Below, piece after piece: positions 53,448-64,000 of a stretch of 64,000 bases of DNA (its first letter is position 1; every line of letters begins with the position of its first letter). The stretch lies in contig NC_060063.1 of assembly GCF_020283565.1 (NCBI RefSeq), positions 1,426,001 to 1,490,000 on the forward strand. The letters are read 5' to 3'. Both the position numbers and the translations under genes were made by a program. The notes beneath the pieces were generated by a model. That model saw only the letters and a program-made list of their open reading frames with translations. It made no database searches and was not told where the DNA came from. The stretch comes from Trifolium pratense (lineage: Eukaryota; Streptophyta; Magnoliopsida; Fabales; Fabaceae).

Positions 53448-55561
53448 CTGTTTGGTTATGTCGGTGGTTTTGGTTAAATATTAATGTTGTGAACATCAGT
53501 TTGTATTTTGCTTGGGTATGTAATTCTAACAAAAAAGAAATACTTGTATAAGTAGTATTTGAACATCACTTTATGACTCTTTGTGGTTGTAAACACGTAT
53601 CCATCCTTATTTTAAAACAAAAGTCTACCGTTTAGATTCATTATGAATAATTATTGAATCTAAAAAGTAGAGTTTTGCTTATAATTAAAGATATAGGGAA
53701 TAGTTTTTATATTATGTTTGCCTATGATTCTAGCAAAAAAAAAATGCAACTTGTATGTATAAGTAGTATTTGAACGTTAGTTTATGACCACCCTATGATG
53801 TTCTAAACATGTAGTATTTATATTGTGTTTTTGTTGTAATGAATGCATGCTAATGTTTTGATGTTTTTTATTTTGTGTTTGTCTTCACCTATGGTTTTGG
53901 ATATTGTGGTTATCTTTTGAATAAATTTGATGATAATTTGGTTATATTTGATTAGGTTCCTTCTAATTTGAAGTGGGGAAAGGGGAAACCCAAAAGAGTT
54001 GTTGTTTTACTATAGTTTTTCTTCAATCCAAATTAACCAAATATGAGATGCCTACATTATCTTTTACTAGTAAAAGGAAGGTTGAATTGCTCATAGGTCT
54101 TCATTGTGATGATGTGGCATGCTTTAGAGAGCTTCTCATATCTATTTAAAATTTGCCCACAATTTATTTTGTGTGTCCATTCATCCTCCAAAGTAATTAT
54201 CTATATGTTACAATAATAATGGCTCCCAATAATAATGAAAGAAAGAAAAGAAAAAAAAAAGACAAATTACAAAAAGAACAATGAATAGATATATGCTCTT
54301 TCATATTTTACGTTACCAAACATAAAATATAAATCATGCATGTGTAAAATATGATTTGCAATTTGCAAAAATTTACTTTAAATAAATAAACCAAATAAAA
54401 AAATTACTCCTCAAAAAAATTTCATGCTTGACAAAATTAAATTTTATGAAAAAAAAATACTTTAGTTGTTAAGTTGCTCAAAGCATGCATTGTGATGATG
54501 TGACACTCTATAAGAAAAGTTTACAATCTCTATTAAAACATTTTCATATTTCATATAATAGAGTTACTCTAATAATAATAATATATTAAAATATATATTG
54601 TATGTTACAATTCTCTATTAATGCAATTGAAAACAAAGAATTCTTGGAGACACTAATGTTGAATATGTAAATTTAGCTAATTATCAAACACAAGCTCTAT
54701 ATAAAGTTAACCCAAAAGCTAATTATCATCACCACCATATCAGGAAGTCTACCTTCTATGTTTTAACAAAATTTTAATTTATCTATCTCATGGCAAAAAC
54801 TCTATGGTTTCTTTGTCTAACATCTCCATGAGAAAAAGTTATGCATCTTCACCTTCCATATGTTATAGTTACACATTATAGTGTTATGAATTAATTTAAA
54901 AGCTATTGTGTGCATATATATAGTTACATCGTAAGTATATTATGGTTTTTGTCCTTGGTAGGTGATGGTGTCTAACCTCTTAGAATATCAGGTATGTCTA
55001 CATGTGATTGATTAAGAAATTGATATACATATATGTGATAGTTGTCTATTAATATGTTTGTAAATTGAAATTTTTCTATTACTCTGAGTTTGGAACATCT
55101 CTAATCATTTTTTATATTTCTTTTTTAGGTTGGATATTTTTTAAAATATCAACCGGTGTTTTGTTCGATGATTAATTAAACTTTGAGTTGAATCGTTTAA
55201 TATGAATATGACTATTTTTTCATGTGAAGGAGGAGAACAAGATAAAACATACTTCTATTTTTGCTTACGTTGCATCCTTGCTCCTTATAATACGGTTCTT
55301 ATAATTGTAATACATGTAAGAAGTATATTGATTCAACTTGACTTAGAGGTTGTCCAAATATATAATCTTCATGCACTTATCGTATAACACTTGCCTAAAT
55401 CTGGATGGTTCAATATGAATATATATGAATTTTAATAGACGGTCCTATTTCAATCTACGTATGCCATCTTATTCTTACGGCCATAAAATGAATCAACGAA
55501 AAGAATTGTGCTAAAAACATGTTAGTTTAGAAATTGTGCTAAATACTTTTTCCTCCACTTA
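53448..55561. other. Long AT-rich intergenic stretch
   Basis: No gene or transposon ends are supported here. Open frames are short and AT-driven. Confidence 0.35.
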
Positions 55562-55975
55562 GGGTGTGTTTGTTTTGGGGATTAAAATTATAATCCTAGG
55601 ATTATTATTTCTTGGAATATTATTGCTAGGAATATTATTCCTATCAATGTATTTGGTAAATAAATAAAGTTCCTTGGAATATTTTTAAAATAAATTCAAT
55701 TAACATTTTAAAATATTAAAATAAAAAAATAAATGAGTTAAAAATAATGGGAGAGTGGGGAGTTATGGGTGGTTACCTCTTATTCCCATGGGAATATAAG
55801 ATTCCCACCATTTAACATGAGAATGAAAAGTGAGAAAGTCATGTGTAATTTATATTCTAAGGAATAAAAAATTCCTAGGCATAATTTATTAAAACTTGAA
55901 ACAAACATAGGAATTAAAGATTCCCAAAGTCACATTCCTGGGAATAAATTTATAATCCATGAAACAAACACCCCC
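55562..55975. mobile_element. Tourist-like (PIF/Harbinger) MITE, 414 bp
   Basis: Ends GGGTGTGTTTGTTTTGGGG and, reverse-complemented from the right, GGGGGTGTTTGTTTCATGG, are flanked by TTA (55559-55561 and 55976-55978). This is the PIF/Harbinger signature. No transposase inside. Confidence 0.88.
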
Positions 55976-55978
55976 TTA

Positions 55979-57239
55979 GAATTGTACTAAAAACTTTCTA
56001 AATTAAATTAAAAAAGACAAAAATTATTAAATAAAAATTGTTGATGCTCATTTGTCAAAATAAATTTTAGAAATTATTAAAACCGTAGATGTTAAAATAT
56101 ATTTACATACATTTAGAAAATATAATCACACGTATATTTAAACATATTTACACACAACTAAAATTCACCAGTAATTCAAAAATTATTAATTTAATTTATA
56201 TAATAATATAACTTTTTGGATAAATTAAGTACATATTCTAAAAGAATGTTTACGTTACAGCTGAAAATAAAATAGTGGAATATTTATAAGAATAAGATGA
56301 CATTTTTTTTTAAGAAAATAAGAAGATGACACATGTTAAATCTTAAATTCATCTATAAGACTTTCTTTACCTTAACCAAATAACTAAACCTAAATTCAAA
56401 TATATAAAATCTTCGTCCAAACTTATATATTGACAACGACATATATTTAAGTTTATATAATATAATAAGAAAAATAAAATAAATGTTCAAAAAAATATTA
56501 AATAAGAGGGACAAAAACTAACAATAATTTTGAAGAGACACAAACCTCACCAAGAAAAAGAAAAACAAACAAAAAACAAAAGGACCAAGCAAGAAAAAAA
56601 AAAGTGAACCAAACAATAGACTAAAAAATTGGGACTAATAAAGTTGGAATAAAATTTCACCAAGTGAATAAGTGAGAATAAACTCCAAGACAGAGTAAGT
56701 AGATAAGTTATTTGGAACCTTAAATTGCATAGAACGTAGTAAGCAAATACGCTATTTGATACATAATTTTCAAAAAATGAGATCACGTGGAACAAATAGT
56801 CAAAGCCACCATATATGAATCATATTCTATAATCAAAACTTATTTTAACATTTCTCATGAGCAATATTGTCTACAAGTATAATTAGGTATACCTCCAACT
56901 CTTATTAAAAATAATAAAATAAGGGATACATCAAAAATAAAAAACAAAGTGACATTTGACTATAAAATTGCAACTCATACAAAGAAAACTAAAATCTTAT
57001 ATGATTACACTAATAAAATATAAAAATGATACATCCTTTCAAACTTATGAAATATTATAAGAGATCTATTACATTAAAATATAAACAAACTACGATATAA
57101 ATTAATAAAAAATCTAATATTTTTAAACAACTTTTTTTTACTCATATACTAATATTAAATATAATCATATTTTAAAATAATATATATATTATTTAACTAT
57201 ATGTGATTATATAAAAATATTTTAATTATATATTTTATT
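55979..57239. other. AT-rich DNA, probably Helitron interior
   Basis: Very AT-rich, no genes. It lies before the Helitron 3' end, so part of it should belong to that element, but I could not find the 5' TC end. Confidence 0.35.
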
Positions 57240-57243
57240 CAAA

Positions 57244-57271
57244 CTCGTGCAACGCACGGGTTTACCCCTAG
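57244..57271. mobile_element. Helitron 3' terminus
   Basis: A hairpin (ctcgtgcaacgcacggg; arms CGTGC/GCACG) is followed after 8 bases by CTAG, then T. Helitrons, rolling-circle transposons, end with a short hairpin and CTRR and insert between A and T. This form of terminus is widespread in plant Helitrons. No Rep/helicase gene is seen, so it is non-autonomous. Confidence 0.75.
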
Positions 57272-57699
57272 TAATCTATAATTATAACGCATACATATAT
57301 AAGTGTTATTTCTATCTCAACCACAACATATGATAAGTATTTTATGTCTAATATTAACATACCTCTATCGGAAATTTTATTCTTCCATCACTGTATCAAA
57401 ACTTTGTTACTCCATCAGTTTCTATGCTTGAAATACATCTTGATGCATTTAATCAATACTTTATTACATGCAGTTTATTTCAATAAACAGTCAAAAATAT
57501 TTATGTGTTCAACAACATTTTTCATTTAACAATTCAACTGATTATATATCCTTTGATTTTTTTTAAGTTTAATTTTTTTTAATAAATATTCAAGACTAAC
57601 TATTAAATTTGATATCAGTTTACTTGGAGATCGTATCTTTTACTCAATCATCAACCTCAACTAGCACAAAGTTGGATATGGAGTGTTACTATTTTCCTG

Positions 57700-58262
57700 A
57701 TTTGTTTTGAAATTGTCGAAATGCACCAAACTGATAGTCAAACTTCAATTTGGATTCCCGCAAGAAATTACACAACAAACAACTAACATGCGAGACTACC
57801 ACAAATTATCCTTGCGAAAACAAGTGGACACTTCGTGGGGGATAAAATGGGCAAATGAGATTGCAAATTGGAATCATCGACACGAACGCGTTTTAAATGG
57901 CGCAATGCGCTTCGAAGTTGAAGTTAAACCAAACTACAATTTTATGTCTTGGTTTAGAGCCACTTTTGCTCCTTTTCTTTTGTCAACTCAACAACTTCAA
58001 GACCCGCCGTGATTGAATTAATGCCAACTACATATCCATCATCACCACCAACCCAACAAAGCACGGAAGCTTTCTCTACCCCTCTCCATTCATCTCAACC
58101 ACAATATCACATAGTTACAACAAATCCATACACATACCCTTAAACCACCCAACACCAGTACGCGTCCTCATCAACATTTCAACCATTTGAGTACCCACTG
58201 CCCCATCAACATATCAAGCATTCGGGTTCCCACCACCACAACAACATTTTGGGTTCCCTCCA
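57700..58262 (+). pseudogene. Plant mobile domain (MAIN/PP7-long-like) remnant
   Basis: The frame contains MRDYHKLSLRKQVDTSWGIK, WANEIANWNHRHERVLNG and NYNFMSWFRATFAPFLLS, then after a stop at 58010 a proline/glutamine/serine-rich stretch with QYHIVTTNPYTYP and repeated PPPQQ-like runs. The W..I..WN.R pattern and MxWFRxxxxPF motif, followed by a Pro-rich tail, are those of the C-terminal end of plant mobile domain proteins, many of which are transposon-derived (the MAIN and PP7-long families). The N-terminal three quarters are missing and stops interrupt the tail. Decayed. Confidence 0.55.
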
Positions 58263-59316
58263 ACCGAACACCAATTAGGGAATTATTCTGAAAATGACTG
58301 TCTCCGACGACTTGTCCATGAATCTAATAATATCCAACTTGGATGAATTCAGTGGCTCAATTTTTGCAAGGTAGACCTTGCATTGCACAATCTTCAGGAC
58401 AAAATGCGGGATTTGATCTAAACACAAATGAAGAAGAACAAGAAGAATCGGTTCTTCAATTGCATACACACCGCCACTTACCCCATCGAAATCGTCAATC
58501 TCCACCATGTGGCACTTAGATAGATCTATGTCAATACAAATTAATTTTTTTCTATGTGTTTTTATTATTGTATTAAATATAATTAAATAAATAAGATATT
58601 TACGAACACCAAGGATTGTGATACTATTGTAAAAGGCATACGGTTTAGACTGTTTGGTTGTTTGAGTACTGTCTCTACTCTCTACCTCTGTTGTTGAGTT
58701 CAATAAAAATGAGAGAAGGAATGTACCCTTGGAGAGCTTATGTATATACTGACATTGCAATCGAAATCGGTCAGGAACTCAGAGGTCTCTTCTCAAGGAA
58801 GTGAGTCTCAGACCATATGTAGTTCTTGGTACTTTAATCACAATATGTTCCTCATTCCTTTTAGGAATTTTAATATACTGTGTACCTATTTGAAAAATGG
58901 ATGAATTATAAATGGAAGGTGGCCATAGAAAGGCAACCTTATTTCTTTTTCGACAAAAAGGAAAAATATCAGTGTTGTCAATTAGCTGCAATAGTGTTAT
59001 AGTGTAGCGGAATTTGAACAAACTATTGTTACGTGATCCATAGTTTAGTATAAAGTGTTGTCAAAATTGGCTATAACGCTGTAGCATAGTAGAATTCGAA
59101 CAAAATCACTATTTTATGCTATTTGTGATTGAAACACTAGGAAAAACAAAATGATATGTGTTCCTTAAATATTACTGTGTTCCATGGAAGTTCTGTGTGA
59201 GAATGATCCAATATGATTATCTCAGAAACAAAATTGGAAAATGTGTCCTCATAAAACAATACAAAAAATAAAATACAATGCAGAAGTAGCAAAATTTGAA
59301 AATGATAAATATAAAA
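58263..59316. other. Intergenic DNA, 3' side of DIM1
   Basis: Residual coding-like sequence from the neighbouring remnant continues to about 58440 (gacaaaatgcgggatttgat). After that, no gene is recognised. The DIM1 3' UTR should lie in about 59100-59316. Confidence 0.35.
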
Positions 59317-63060
<3,744 letters not shown>

Positions 63061-63069
63061 TGAATTTTA

Positions 63070-63792
63070 GACAGAGTACCGATATCGGGTACGTACCGGA
63101 TACTGGTACGCGTACGGTACTCCCCTGGTACGCACCGACACCGTGCCAATTTATATTTTTTTGCAAATGGTACACGCATGGTACACCAATCCAAAAAAAC
63201 ATTTTTTTTTTCTTCTCCTTTTTCTTTTATTATTAGTTTTTTTTTATAGGAAGATTTAGATTTTTTATTTGTTTATAATATAAAAGTATCAACTATTGCT
63301 AAAAAACAATAACAAAGTAGTCGTCAGAATTATTCACTCATTTATTGAAAAGGAATAGACTCAATTTAAAGAGAGATAAAAATCTAGTTTTTATTCATAT
63401 CAATTTTCGTCTTCTCTCGAGAAAGAGAAATATTAATAATTATAATGAAAGTGCAACAAAAATGTGGGATATTCGTAGAGATGAATGAGATTTATTTAAT
63501 ATATAGTTGATATTCTTGAAATTGTTAGTCTTTCTCGCGGTGAACCAAACTAGAGGTCGCACTTTTTAGTGACGATGAAGAGGGAAATAATTGACTCTTT
63601 TTGAGCTAATTGCTTTTTAATTTCATATTTTGATGTTTCAAACAATTTAAATTACTTTTAAAGTGTAGTGTGATATTTTTTATGTTTGATTATTTGTTTT
63701 AACAATATAATTCTATTTAAAAAAATTATAGGGACGTTCCGTACCTTAGTTTTTCAAAAAATGATGTACCATGTACCAGTACTCGGGCAACA
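63070..63792. mobile_element. Candidate element with gtacc/ggtac-rich ends
   Basis: At 63075-63180 the motifs gtacc and ggtac recur on both strands (gagtaccgatatcgggtacg, ggtacgcgtacggtactc). Similar short motifs return at 63735-63790 (gttccgtacc, gtaccatgtaccagtactcg). The inverted arrangement suggests a foldback or hAT-like element; no target duplication found. The remainder to 64000 shows no supported gene. Confidence 0.4.
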
Positions 63793-64000
63793 TATGCTTT
63801 GAAAGATTGTTGTTGGGCAAGATTTTGTTTGGTCTATTATGTCAGAGATCTAGTCGCACTTCATTTCAGCCCCCTTCCTCAATACATTTATCCAAAACCA
63901 GGAAAGCAAGCTAAATCGAAGCCCAGTGTCAGGCAAAGCCCTAGACTACAACTACAAGTGAAGAAATTGGGTTCCATGGTCCAGTAAACGCCATTAGACT

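Noticed and set aside
56547..56795. 82-codon minus-strand hydrophobic frame
   Set aside because: AT-rich stretch inside probable Helitron interior; Phe/Leu richness follows from composition.
58275..58760. 161-codon minus-strand frame
   Set aside because: It is antisense to the plant-mobile-domain tail and neighbouring AT-rich DNA; composition is not protein-like throughout.
63799..63987. 62-codon frame at the right edge
   Set aside because: No family motif, starts next to a repeat-like patch and no splice or promoter support.

Overview
The window is plant nuclear DNA: strongly AT-rich, with spliced genes, long intergenic stretches and dense transposons of plant type (Copia and Gypsy LTR elements, a miniature LTR element, Stowaway, Tourist, hAT and MULE-like elements, one Helitron end). 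Gene content and repeat style suggest a papilionoid legume such as Medicago; that is an inference.

Only two conventional intact host genes are seen, both on the minus strand. One is an LRR receptor-like kinase of subfamily XI type (36941-40514, two exons, 1012 aa). The other is the 18S rRNA dimethyltransferase DIM1 (59317-62480, two exons, 353 aa). They are not functionally related. A complete Copia element with identical 182-bp LTRs and a 1327-codon open polyprotein lies at 8388-12965.

Layout. 1-4300: first copy of a short-ORF unit, a probable solo LTR, a B3-domain remnant split by another LTR, and an XTH fragment. 4960-6790, 19979-23040 and 25060-28500: three copies of one segmental duplication, each altered by different insertions that can be read against the empty sites in the others. 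6640-13700: short-ORF copy B, a MULE-like element, unknown exons, the Copia element and a 186-bp tandem repeat. 13900-15900: a mitochondrial 18S rRNA fragment and a rearranged set of RDR6 (RNA-silencing polymerase) fragments, partly in inverted orientation. 16000-19980: unknown exons and a Gypsy LTR-gag remnant. 28300-36800: short-ORF copy C, a MULE-like element, and decayed genes around a 208-bp tandem array. 40700-45600: foldback elements, a 1.75-kb tandem duplication and a low-complexity repeat. 45900-53450: a trigger-factor fragment, short-ORF copies D and E, and unknown spliced exons. 53450-59300: AT-rich DNA with a Tourist MITE, a Helitron 3' end and a plant-mobile-domain remnant. 59317-64000: DIM1 and flanking DNA.

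The most interesting items are (1) a family of five dispersed units that share promoter, leader, a 31-33-codon ORF and a following splice donor, in which the first 20 codons vary almost only synonymously, and (2) an inverted-repeat arrangement of RDR6 fragments that could fold into double-stranded RNA against the host's own silencing polymerase. A complete 304-bp miniature LTR element is also notable. Functions of the short peptide and of several unknown exons cannot be given from sequence alone.
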